Assembly (NCBI RefSeq): GCF_002953215.1
Contig: NZ_CP026378.1
Coordinates: 726,540 to 790,539 of the forward strand
Origin: Mixta calida
GTDB lineage: Bacteria > Pseudomonadota > Gammaproteobacteria > Enterobacterales > Enterobacteriaceae
Length of the DNA: 64,000 bases
Reading direction: 5' to 3'
Shown here in pieces: positions 44,988-53,707 of this stretch (position 1 is the stretch's first letter; each line of letters starts with the position of its first letter). The notes beneath the pieces were generated by a model. That model worked only from the letters and a program-made list of their open reading frames with translations, did not search any database and was not told the origin of the DNA. A program made the position numbers and the translations under genes.

Positions 44988-45558
44988 CGACAGCAAAACG
45001 CAGCCGGTCGACAGCGGCGAGCTGCTGCGCGGCGGCTTCCGCTTCCGTAAAGATCAGAACAGCCTGAGCGCGCGCGACAAGCTACAGCCGTCGCTGTTGG
45101 ATCGCCTGACGGACAACGAGCCGGACAAGCGGCAGGAGAGCAGTAACCAGCAGCTGATTTCGCACAGTACGCTGAGACGCCATGTGCTGCGCGATCTCCA
45201 GTGGCTGTTCAACACTATCAACAGCGAAGCGCAGCACGATCTGGCGCCGTTCAGTCAGGTACGCCGCTCGGTGCTGAACTTTGGCGTTTCGCCGCTGGCC
45301 GGGCAGCGGATGTCCGATATTGAGTGGCACGATATTCAGCGCAAGCTGACCGAAGCGATCATCAATTTCGAACCGCGCATTCTGCCGCAGGGCTTACAGG
45401 TGCGCTGCATCTCCGACACGCGCTCGCTCAATCTGCATAACGTCTTGTCGATTGAAATCAAAGGCCGCCTTTGGTGCGTGCCTTATCCGCTGGAGTTTCT
45501 GTTCCGCACCGATGTGGATCTGGAAAACGGCAACTTTGAGCTGAAAGATGTAGGTTAA
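44980..45558 (+). CDS. tssE: T6SS baseplate protein TssE (gp25-like)
   Basis: TssE is the gp25-like wedge protein that starts sheath polymerisation. The 192-residue protein contains LQPSLLDRLTDNEPDKRQES, LRDLQWLFNTINSE, SVLNFGVSPLAGQRMSD and the gp25 core AIINFEPRILPQGLQVRCIS. The ATG at 44980 overlaps the last codons of tagJ; 44971 is an in-frame alternative. TssF follows after two bases. Confidence 0.93.
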   Translation: MRSDSKTQPVDSGELLRGGFRFRKDQNSLSARDKLQPSLLDRLTDNEPDKRQESSNQQLISHSTLRRHVLRDLQWLFNTINSEAQHDLAPFSQVRRSVLNFGVSPLAGQRMSDIEWHDIQRKLTEAIINFEPRILPQGLQVRCISDTRSLNLHNVLSIEIKGRLWCVPYPLEFLFRTDVDLENGNFELKDVG

Positions 45559-45560
45559 GC

Positions 45561-47435
45561 ATGGACAGTAAACTGCTCGAATACTACAACCGCGAACTGG
45601 CGTACCTGCGCGAAATGGGCGCGGAGTTTGCGGAGCGCTATCCAAAAGTGGCCGGTCGCCTCGGCATGCGGGGCATCGAGGTCGCCGATCCTTACGTTGA
45701 ACGCATGATGGAGGGCTTCGCCTTTCTGACCTCGCGCGTGCAGCTGAAAATGGACGCGGAGTTTCCGCGCTTTTCGCAGCGTTTACTGGAGATGATCGCG
45801 CCCGGTTATCTGGCGCCGACGCCGTCGATGGCGATCGCCGAGCTGCATCCCGACAGCAAAAAAGGGGACATCAATCGCGGCTTCCGCGTGCCGCGCGGCA
45901 CCATGATGGACAGCCAGCTGCTGAAGAAAAACGGCGTCACCTGCAGCTACACCACGGCGCACGAGGTGACGCTGCTGCCGTTGCAGATCAAACAGGTCGA
46001 ACTGGGCGGCGTGCCGGCGGATATTCCGCTGGGGCAGATGGGGCTGAGCCAGCGCGGCGCGGTCAGCGCGCTGCGCATCCGCGTCGGCTGCGACAGCAGC
46101 ACCACGCTCGATCATGTCGATTTCGACCGGCTGGAGTTCTTTCTGAGCGGCCCCGATATCGAAGCGCTGAAGCTGTTGGAGCTGGTGATGCAGCACACGG
46201 TGGGGATCTTCTGTCAGACGGTGGGCGCATCGCCGCGCCGTCAGGTGCTGCGCGATGACGCGCTGAAGCAGGAAGGTTTCGAGCCGGATCAGGCGCTGCT
46301 GCCGGACGATCTGCGCAACTTCGACGGCTACCGTCTGTTACAGGAGTACTTCGCCTTTCCGGCGCGCTTCCAGTTTATCAGCATCAGCCAGCTGCGCCCG
46401 CTGCTGCAACAGGTCGACGGCGAACGCGAGTTCGAGATCGTGCTGCTGCTGGATAAAAGCGACGCCGCGCTGGAACGCGTAGTGGACCGCAGCCATCTGG
46501 CGCTGCACTGCACGCCGGTCATCAACCTGTTTCCCCGCGTCGCCGAGCGCCAGAAGCTCAGCGAAAACAGCCATGAATATCATCTGGTGGTCGATAATAT
46601 TCGTCCGCTCGATTATGAAATCTATGCGGTGCAGAAGCTCTACGGCGCCAGCGAAGGGCAGCGCGACGAACAGATTTTCCGTCCGTTCTGGAGCACCTAC
46701 AGCCACGACAGCGGCGACTACGGCGCCTATTTTTCGCTGCGGCGCGAACAGCGCACGCTGTCGGAACATGCGCAGCGTTACGGTACCCGCACCGGCTATG
46801 TCGGTTCTGAGGTTTTCCTGTCGCTGGTGGATGAACAGCATGCGCCCTGGCGCGACGATTTGCGCTACGTCACGGCGGACGTGCTGTGCACCAGCCGCGA
46901 TCTGCCGCTGATGCTGCTTCAGCAGGATCAACAGGGCTTCAAGCTGCCCGATTCGGTGCCCGCCGCCGGACTGACGATGCGCAAAGGGCCGACGCCGCCG
47001 CGTCCGGCGCTGGCCGAAGGGATGGCGACGTGGCGTTTGATCAGCCACTTGCAGATGAACTACCTCAGCCTGATGGACGGCGAGGATGGCGAAGGCGCTG
47101 CCGCGCTGCGCCAGATGCTGGGGCTTTACGCCAATCTGGCGGAGGCGCCGGTGGCGCGTCAGATTGAGGGCATTCGTCATTGCCAGCTGCGTCCGGTGCA
47201 TCGGCGCGTGCCGGAGCCGGGGCCGATCGTTTTCGCCCGCGGCATCGGCATCGAGCTGACGGTGGATGAGCAGGCCTTTTCCGGCAGCAGTCCATGGCTG
47301 TTCGGCAGCGTGCTGGAGCGGCTTTTTTCGCGTCTGGTGGCGATCAATAGCTTTACCGAGATGACGTTAAACAGCCAGCAGCGTGGCGAAGTGGGTTACT
47401 GGCCGCCGCGCATGGGCAAAAGGGCGCTGATATGA
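45561..47435 (+). CDS. tssF: T6SS baseplate protein TssF
   Basis: A 624-residue wedge component that works with TssG, TssE and TssK. The N-terminus MDSKLLEYYNRELAYLREMG and FAERYPKVAGRLGMRGIEVA are the family hallmark, and the C-terminus MTLNSQQRGEVGYWPPRMG is also typical. It overlaps tssG by 4 bp. Confidence 0.96.
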   Translation: MDSKLLEYYNRELAYLREMGAEFAERYPKVAGRLGMRGIEVADPYVERMMEGFAFLTSRVQLKMDAEFPRFSQRLLEMIAPGYLAPTPSMAIAELHPDSKKGDINRGFRVPRGTMMDSQLLKKNGVTCSYTTAHEVTLLPLQIKQVELGGVPADIPLGQMGLSQRGAVSALRIRVGCDSSTTLDHVDFDRLEFFLSGPDIEALKLLELVMQHTVGIFCQTVGASPRRQVLRDDALKQEGFEPDQALLPDDLRNFDGYRLLQEYFAFPARFQFISISQLRPLLQQVDGEREFEIVLLLDKSDAALERVVDRSHLALHCTPVINLFPRVAERQKLSENSHEYHLVVDNIRPLDYEIYAVQKLYGASEGQRDEQIFRPFWSTYSHDSGDYGAYFSLRREQRTLSEHAQRYGTRTGYVGSEVFLSLVDEQHAPWRDDLRYVTADVLCTSRDLPLMLLQQDQQGFKLPDSVPAAGLTMRKGPTPPRPALAEGMATWRLISHLQMNYLSLMDGEDGEGAAALRQMLGLYANLAEAPVARQIEGIRHCQLRPVHRRVPEPGPIVFARGIGIELTVDEQAFSGSSPWLFGSVLERLFSRLVAINSFTEMTLNSQQRGEVGYWPPRMGKRALI

Positions 47436-48472
47436 GTCAGACCAGAAGAATGTCGCTGCGTCTGCGCCGTCTGCCGGATCGCTTCTGGGACGAACTGATG
47501 CAGGCGCCGTGGCGCTACGATCTGTTTCAGCTGCTGCGCCGCATCGACGCGCAGGGCGGCGAGAAGTATCCGCTGGGACGCGCGCCGCAGCCGCGACATG
47601 AGCCGCTGCGGCTTGGGCAGACGCCCTCGCTGGCGTTCGCTCCCTCAACGCTGGCGTCGGTTAGCGTCAGGGAAGGCAGCGCGCTGCATGACGTTTCTAT
47701 TCTGAGCTTCGGCCTGTTCGGCCCCAACGGTCCGCTGCCGGTGCATATGACCGAGCATGCGCGCGAGCGGCTTTATCATCATCAGGACCCCAGCCTGACC
47801 GCGTTCGCCGACCTGTTTCATCATCGGCTGACGCTGCTGTTTTACCGCGCCTGGGCCGACGCGCAGCCGACGGTGTCGCTCGACAGGCCCGACGGACGAC
47901 GCTTCGACAGCTATCTCGCCAGCCTGATCGGCATGGGACAGCCCGCGCAGCGCGCCAGAGGCAGCCTGAGCGAACACGCTCGCCTGATGCTGGCGGGCCA
48001 TCTCAGCCGTCACGGTCGCGACGCCGAAGGGCTGGAGAAGGTGCTGCGGCACTATTTCAACGCGCCGGTACGCATTGTGCAGAACATCCCGCAGTGGCTG
48101 CCGCTCGACAGGCGCGAGCGGGCGCGGCTCGGCGCAGGCCGTCAGGCGCCGCGCCTCGGCGAATCAATGTTTCTCGGCGTGGCGGTGCGCGACGTGCAGC
48201 ATAAGCTGCGCATTGATATCGGCCCGCTGTCGCTGGCGCGCTATAACCAGTTTCTGCCCAATGCGCGCCACGCCGTCGAGCTGCGCGACTGGGTGCGGCA
48301 GTATCTGGGCGTGGAATATGTCTGGGAAGTCCGTCTGCTGCTGGCGCAGGATGAGGTGGCGGGCGTAACGCTCGGCGGGCAGGGACGGCTGGGCTACAGC
48401 GCCTGGCTTGGCCATCAGCCGACGCCGCAGCCGCGCGGCGACCTGCGGTTCAGCCCGGAGTCGTCCCCTTAA
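47432..48472 (+). CDS. tssG: T6SS baseplate protein TssG
   Basis: The 346-residue partner of TssF. Typical segments are PWRYDLFQLLRRIDAQ, ILSFGLFGPNGPLPVHMTEH, FHHRLTLLFYRAWAD and LGGQGRLGYSAWLG. Translation is coupled to tssF by the overlapping start. The ClpV gene follows after about 100 bp. Confidence 0.95.
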   Translation: MSQTRRMSLRLRRLPDRFWDELMQAPWRYDLFQLLRRIDAQGGEKYPLGRAPQPRHEPLRLGQTPSLAFAPSTLASVSVREGSALHDVSILSFGLFGPNGPLPVHMTEHARERLYHHQDPSLTAFADLFHHRLTLLFYRAWADAQPTVSLDRPDGRRFDSYLASLIGMGQPAQRARGSLSEHARLMLAGHLSRHGRDAEGLEKVLRHYFNAPVRIVQNIPQWLPLDRRERARLGAGRQAPRLGESMFLGVAVRDVQHKLRIDIGPLSLARYNQFLPNARHAVELRDWVRQYLGVEYVWEVRLLLAQDEVAGVTLGGQGRLGYSAWLGHQPTPQPRGDLRFSPESSP

Positions 48473-48573
48473 CCTGATTTGCGGTAAGCGCCGTGTCATC
48501 CGCCGCGGGCGGTCGGACTTACTTTTACCCTGTAAAAAGCGTCACACACTTAACCTATCCGTCAGAGATCATC

Positions 48574-51186
48574 ATGTCAGAAATCAGCCGCGCCGTACTG
48601 TTCGGCAAACTGGACACGCTACTATTTACCTCGCTGGAGAGCGCGACGGCCTTTTGCAAGCTGCGCGGCAATCCCTATGTCGAACTGGTTCACTGGCTGC
48701 ATCAGCTGATGCAGCACCAGGATGGCGATTTGCAGCAGCTGATCCGCCATTTTTCACTGGATGAAGAGGCGCTGACACGCGACATTGTGGCAGCGCTGGA
48801 TCGCCTGCCGCGCGGCGCGAGCGCGGTTTCTGATCTGTCGGAGCATATCGACAGCGCCGTGGAGCGCGCCTGGGTTTACGGCTCGCTGAAGTTCGGCGTC
48901 GCGCAGATCCGCGGCGGCCATCTGCTGATCGGCATGCTGAAAACCTTCAATCTTGCCAACGTGCTGAAGGGCATTTCGCCTCAATTCAGCCGCCTGAGCG
49001 CCGACCTGCTGATGGAGCAGTTCGAGACTATCTTCGCCAACAGCAAAGAGGCGCAGCAGGCCGCCGCTCAGCCGCCGGCGACCGCCGCCGCGCCGCAGCA
49101 GCAGAGCACGTTGGCGCAGTATGCGCAGGATCTGACGGCGCGCGCGCGCGACGGCAAGATCGATCCGATCGCCGGACGTGACGAAGAGATCCGTCAGATG
49201 GTGGATATTCTGATGCGTCGCCGTCAGAACAATCCGCTGCTGACCGGCGAAGCGGGCGTCGGGAAAACCGCCGTGGTGGAAGGTCTGGCGTTGCGCATCG
49301 CTGCGGGCGACGTGCCGCCCCCGCTGCGCGACGTTCAGCTCTGGCTGCTGGATATCGGCATGTTGCAGGCGGGCGCGGGCATGAAAGGGGAGTTCGAGGC
49401 GCGTCTTCAGGCGTTGATCAACGAAGTGCAGTCCAGCCCGACGCCCATCGTGCTGTTTATCGACGAGATCCACACGCTGATCGGCGCAGGCGGACAGCAG
49501 GGCACCGGCGACGCCGCTAACCTGTTGAAGCCTGCGCTGGCGCGCGGTCAGCTGCGCACCATCGGCGCGACCACCTGGGCGGAATATAAAAAGTATATTG
49601 AGAAAGATCCGGCGCTGACCCGCCGTTTCCAGACGGTGCAGGTGCACGAGCCGGACGAAGAGAAAGCGCTGCTGATGCTGCGCAGCACCGTCAATACGCT
49701 GGAAAAACATCATCGCGTGCTGCTGCTGGACGAAGCGGTGAGCGCGGCGGTGAAGCTCTCCCATCGCTATATTCCGGCGCGTCAGCTGCCGGATAAGGCG
49801 GTGGCGCTGCTGGACACCGCCTGCGCCCGCGTCGCCGTCAGCCAGGGCGCGCAGCCGCCGCAGCTGGAGGATTGCCTGCACCGCATCGCCGCGCTGGAAA
49901 TCGAGCGCGAAATCGCTGAACGCGAAGTGAAAGTGGCGGGCGGCGACAGCGAGCGCATCGCGCGTCTCGACGCCGAGCTGAGCCAGCTGGCGGCGGAGCG
50001 CGACGCGCTGGAGGCTCGCTGGCAGCAGGAGCGCGAGCAGGTGGATGCGATTATCGCGCTGCGCGCCCAGCTCTGCGCCGCGTCAGAAGAAGAGGTCGCA
50101 ACCTTGCAGCAGGCGCTGGCGGAGAAGCAGCAGGCGCTGAGCGAATTGCAGGGCGAAACGCCGCTGCTGTTCGCCGCCGTGGACGGCAACGTCGTGGCGG
50201 CGGTGGTCTCCGACTGGACCGGCATCCCGCTGGGTCGCATGGTGAAGAATGAGATCGAGGCGGTGCTGACCCTGGCCGACACGCTTAATCAACGCGTTAT
50301 CGGACAGCGCCACGGCCTTGAGCTGATCGCCAAACGGGTGCGCACCTCGCGCGCGCGGCTGGACGATCCAAACAAGCCGGTCGGCGTCTTTATGCTGTGC
50401 GGTCCTTCCGGCGTCGGGAAAACCGAAACCGCGCTGGCGTTAGCCGAATCGCTCTACGGCGGCGAGCAGAACATCATCACTATTAATATGAGCGAATTCC
50501 AGGAAGCGCACACCGTCTCCACGCTGAAGGGCGCGCCTCCGGGCTATGTCGGCTACGGCGAAGGCGGCGTGCTGACGGAAGCGGTGCGTCGTCGTCCCTA
50601 CAGCGTGGTGCTGCTGGATGAGATCGAGAAAGCGCACCCGGACGTGCATGAAATTTTCTTCCAGGTGTTCGATAAAGGCTGGATGGAGGATGGCGAAGGA
50701 CGCCATATCGATTTCCGCAATACCATTATTATTCTGACCTCGAACATCGGCACCCCGCTCATCAGCGCCATGTGCGCCGATCCTGAACTGATGCCGGAGC
50801 CGGAGGCGCTTGCCGCCGCCCTGCGCGCGCCGCTGCTGGAGGTGTTTCCTCCGGCTCTGCTTGGTCGTTTGCTGGTTGTGCCTTACTATCCATTAAGCGA
50901 TGTGATGCTGGCTGAAATCGTGCGCCTGCAGCTTAAACGCATCCAGCGTCGTCTTGAAGAAAATCACGGCATCATTTCGCACATTGATGACAGCGTGATT
51001 AGCCAGATTGTCCAGCGCTGCACCGAAGTGGAATCGGGCGGACGCATGGTCGATGCCATCCTGACCAATACGCTGCTGCCGCAGATGAGCCAGATATTGC
51101 TCACGGCCAGCGCTCGTGATCAGCGTTTCCGTCACCTGCGCGTCAGCTATGACCAGGGTGAGTTTCAATGTCAGTTTGAGGCGTAA
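48574..51186 (+). CDS. tssH: T6SS sheath-recycling ATPase ClpV (TssH)
   Basis: A hexameric AAA+ unfoldase that disassembles contracted TssBC sheaths. The 870-residue protein has a Clp-N domain, a first AAA module with Walker A GEAGVGKT at 225-232, a coiled-coil middle domain (about 410-530), and a second module with Walker A GPSGVGKT at 610-617 and Walker B VVLLDEIEKAHPD. The ATG at 48574 gives the normal MSEISRAVLF start; the longer frame from 48493 is not supported. Full length and intact. Confidence 0.96.
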   Translation: MSEISRAVLFGKLDTLLFTSLESATAFCKLRGNPYVELVHWLHQLMQHQDGDLQQLIRHFSLDEEALTRDIVAALDRLPRGASAVSDLSEHIDSAVERAWVYGSLKFGVAQIRGGHLLIGMLKTFNLANVLKGISPQFSRLSADLLMEQFETIFANSKEAQQAAAQPPATAAAPQQQSTLAQYAQDLTARARDGKIDPIAGRDEEIRQMVDILMRRRQNNPLLTGEAGVGKTAVVEGLALRIAAGDVPPPLRDVQLWLLDIGMLQAGAGMKGEFEARLQALINEVQSSPTPIVLFIDEIHTLIGAGGQQGTGDAANLLKPALARGQLRTIGATTWAEYKKYIEKDPALTRRFQTVQVHEPDEEKALLMLRSTVNTLEKHHRVLLLDEAVSAAVKLSHRYIPARQLPDKAVALLDTACARVAVSQGAQPPQLEDCLHRIAALEIEREIAEREVKVAGGDSERIARLDAELSQLAAERDALEARWQQEREQVDAIIALRAQLCAASEEEVATLQQALAEKQQALSELQGETPLLFAAVDGNVVAAVVSDWTGIPLGRMVKNEIEAVLTLADTLNQRVIGQRHGLELIAKRVRTSRARLDDPNKPVGVFMLCGPSGVGKTETALALAESLYGGEQNIITINMSEFQEAHTVSTLKGAPPGYVGYGEGGVLTEAVRRRPYSVVLLDEIEKAHPDVHEIFFQVFDKGWMEDGEGRHIDFRNTIIILTSNIGTPLISAMCADPELMPEPEALAAALRAPLLEVFPPALLGRLLVVPYYPLSDVMLAEIVRLQLKRIQRRLEENHGIISHIDDSVISQIVQRCTEVESGGRMVDAILTNTLLPQMSQILLTASARDQRFRHLRVSYDQGEFQCQFEA

Positions 51187-51213
51187 GCTTTAGCTATCAG
51201 AGAGTTGTCCATC

Positions 51214-52656
51214 ATGCCGGAACACGATAACAACCGGACGGTGCCGAACGCATTGCCGATTGGGTACCGTTTTAATGAGTTTGAGATTAAGGAAGTAATT
51301 GGCGGCGGCGGTTTCGGGATCGTTTATCGCGCCTGGGATCATCAGCTGGAACGCACCATCGCCATTAAAGAATTCATGCCTGCTTCGCTGGCGGTACGCA
51401 GCGACGACCTGAATCTGGTGCTGCGCAGTGAGCGCTTCAGCAAGACGTTTCATGCCGGACTGAACAGCTTTATTCAGGAGGCGCGGCTGCTGGCGCGCTT
51501 TAATCATCCCAACCTGCTGCATGTGCTGCGCTTCTGGGTGCAAAACGACACCGCCTATATGGGCACGGTGTTCTACAGCGGCACCACGCTGTCGCGCCTG
51601 GCGGCGCAGCGGCCCGAACAGGTGAACGAGGCCTGGATCCGTCGTCTGCTGCCGCCGCTGTTCGGCGCCATCAACACCATCCATCAGGAAGGCTACCTGC
51701 ATCGCGATATTTCGCTGGATAACATCCAGATCCAGGAAAATATGATGCCGGTGCTGCTGGATTTCGGCTCCGCGCGCAAGACCATCGGCAACCTCTCCGA
51801 CGAGACGGAAACCATGCTGCGCCCCGGCTTCGCGCCAATTGAGCAGTACAGCGACGATAACGAAAGCGAGCAGGGGCCCTGGACTGATATTTACGCGCTG
51901 GGCGCGGTGCTGCATACGCTGATCGTCGGCGCGCCGCCGCCGGTGAGCGTGGTGCGCAGCATCGAGGATAACTACAAACCGCTGGCGGAACAGCGTCCGG
52001 CAGGCTTCTCGTTGCCGCTGCTGCATGCGATTGACAAGGCGCTGGCGCTGAAGCCGGAAGATCGTCCGCAGTCGATCGACGCCTTCGCGGCGCTGATGGA
52101 GCTGTCGGTCTCCGACCTGAACGATATCCTTAACGTGAATATTGAAGGGCCGGGCACCATGCTGGTGCCGGTGGTGCCGGAAGCGCCCGCGCCTGCGCCG
52201 GTTTCGCCACTGAAACGCTTTATGTGGCCGGGGCTGGCCGCCGCAGGCGTGCTGGTGGGCATCGCCGTCGGCGCGCTGCTCGCCAGCGGAGGCGGCGACG
52301 ATGCGCCGTCCATCGCCGCGCAGCCTGTAGAGCAAAGCGAAACGCAGGCAACAGCGTCGACGCAGGCGCCGGAAGCGACGCAAACCGCCGCTAACAGCGT
52401 GCCGCAGCAGGAATCGACGCCAGCTTCCGCGCCGGAGCCGGAGCCTGTCGCGCAGGTCTATATCAAGCTGCGCATGGGCGACGACGTGGCGCTGAACGGC
52501 AACCCGCAGGCGCTGGTGCCGTCGGCGAACGGCTTCGCCTCGCTCCAGCTGCCGCCGGGCGATTACACCTTTACCGTCACCAATCAGGGGACGTCGCGCC
52601 AGCAGAAGATCACGGTCGATCGTGAAGGCGTCTGGCTGATCAACCCGCAAAGCTAA
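51214..52656 (+). CDS. ppkA: T6SS serine/threonine protein kinase PpkA
   Basis: It phosphorylates the FHA protein to activate T6SS assembly. The 480-residue protein has an N-terminal Hanks-type kinase domain (about 25-295): GGGGFGIVYRAWD loop, catalytic lysine in IAIKEFMPAS, HRDISLDNIQ, DFGSARKT and an activation segment with LRPGFAPIEQY. One membrane helix lies at about 337-360 (GLAAAGVLVGIAVGALLASG), then a Gln/Ala/Pro-rich linker and a short C-terminal periplasmic beta domain (LPPGDYTFTVTNQG) resembling PEGA. A TTG three codons earlier is an alternative start. Confidence 0.94.
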   Translation: MPEHDNNRTVPNALPIGYRFNEFEIKEVIGGGGFGIVYRAWDHQLERTIAIKEFMPASLAVRSDDLNLVLRSERFSKTFHAGLNSFIQEARLLARFNHPNLLHVLRFWVQNDTAYMGTVFYSGTTLSRLAAQRPEQVNEAWIRRLLPPLFGAINTIHQEGYLHRDISLDNIQIQENMMPVLLDFGSARKTIGNLSDETETMLRPGFAPIEQYSDDNESEQGPWTDIYALGAVLHTLIVGAPPPVSVVRSIEDNYKPLAEQRPAGFSLPLLHAIDKALALKPEDRPQSIDAFAALMELSVSDLNDILNVNIEGPGTMLVPVVPEAPAPAPVSPLKRFMWPGLAAAGVLVGIAVGALLASGGGDDAPSIAAQPVEQSETQATASTQAPEATQTAANSVPQQESTPASAPEPEPVAQVYIKLRMGDDVALNGNPQALVPSANGFASLQLPPGDYTFTVTNQGTSRQQKITVDREGVWLINPQS

Positions 52657-52724
52657 AACAATAAAGCGCGGCCGTCTTAACTGGCGGTCATTCATTTCAG
52701 GGGTTTATAACGGCAGGAAGGGAA

Positions 52725-53621
52725 ATGGCAAAGGATTCTCCATGGCGCCTGTTGATTGCGGCGGCGCTGGCGCTAACGATTACCGCATGCGATAAAACAT
52801 CCGATACTGTAAATACTCCCTCTTCGGCGTCGCACGGCGTCGGAACGGCGATTGATGATAAGTTCGCCGCCTTTATCCGGGCGGCGAACAGCGAATCCAG
52901 CATGACGTATCATTCATTGCCGGAAGCGTTTTATCACTACCAGCGCGACGTCGCGTCTTTTATGACGACGGGACAAGCGCCCGAGCGCTACAGCGTGGTG
53001 AATCCCGCCATGCTGCGCGCCATCAGCGACGCGCTGGCGAACGCGCTCAACATGCCGGGCGCGCTGCCGCCGCTGGATAACGCGGCGCAACAGTATAAAG
53101 CCAGTCTCGATAAGATGATCCCGCTGAGCGAGGCGCTGTACGACTATGCCCAGAACAAAACCTGGCTGAGCGACAGCGGCGATCTGGCGCGTCGCAGCCA
53201 TGCTGAGTACATCGCCGGTTTCGACGCCATCCTGATGCAGCGCGATCGCTTTTTACGCGCGATCGCCGTGGCGAACAACGATCGGATAAAGCTTGCCTGG
53301 GAGCAGTCGCCGGAGAACAGCCCCGAGCACTACCGCTACGGCGTGGTGTATCTGTCGCGCCAGACGCTGAAGGCGTTAAACGATCCCGCCCTGTCTGATT
53401 CGTTAAACAAAGATGCCGCGACGCTGCATCAGCTCTCCGCCGGCTGGAAACAGCTGGGCAACGGAGAATGTGAGAATATCCTGCACGCGCTGGATGCGTA
53501 TCTTTCCGCGCTGGACCGCGCCATGCAAGCTCAGGCGCAGGGGCAGGAGACGTCTGACGAAGAGACCATTTTGCCTTTTAACGCGCTGGTCAGCGCCCTG
53601 AGTAATAACCGGCAGTGCTAA
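52725..53621 (+). CDS. DUF3829-family lipoprotein
   Basis: A 298-residue predicted lipoprotein; the signal peptide ends in LALTITAC with acylated Cys22. The mature part is helical (PEAFYHYQRDVASFMTTG, YDYAQNKTWLSDSGDLARRS, RYGVVYLSRQTLKALND) in the style of DUF3829/YiiG proteins. It is placed between ppkA and vgrG. Whether it belongs to the T6SS machine, to its regulation or to immunity is unknown. Confidence 0.75.
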   Translation: MAKDSPWRLLIAAALALTITACDKTSDTVNTPSSASHGVGTAIDDKFAAFIRAANSESSMTYHSLPEAFYHYQRDVASFMTTGQAPERYSVVNPAMLRAISDALANALNMPGALPPLDNAAQQYKASLDKMIPLSEALYDYAQNKTWLSDSGDLARRSHAEYIAGFDAILMQRDRFLRAIAVANNDRIKLAWEQSPENSPEHYRYGVVYLSRQTLKALNDPALSDSLNKDAATLHQLSAGWKQLGNGECENILHALDAYLSALDRAMQAQAQGQETSDEETILPFNALVSALSNNRQC

Positions 53622-53707
53622 TCCGCGCTGCCGTTTCTTAATTAAACACGCCTTTTTTATTTCCATCGCCCGGCGCCGCCGGGCCCCGCTGATTCTGGAA
53701 CCGACCC

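Noticed and set aside
51190-52695. 501-codon open frame antisense to ppkA, and other long antisense frames (e.g. 30191-31624 against tssM, 46338-47201 against tssF)
   Set aside because: They mirror GC-rich coding genes, have Arg/His/Gln-rich composition without domains, and lack ribosome binding sites.
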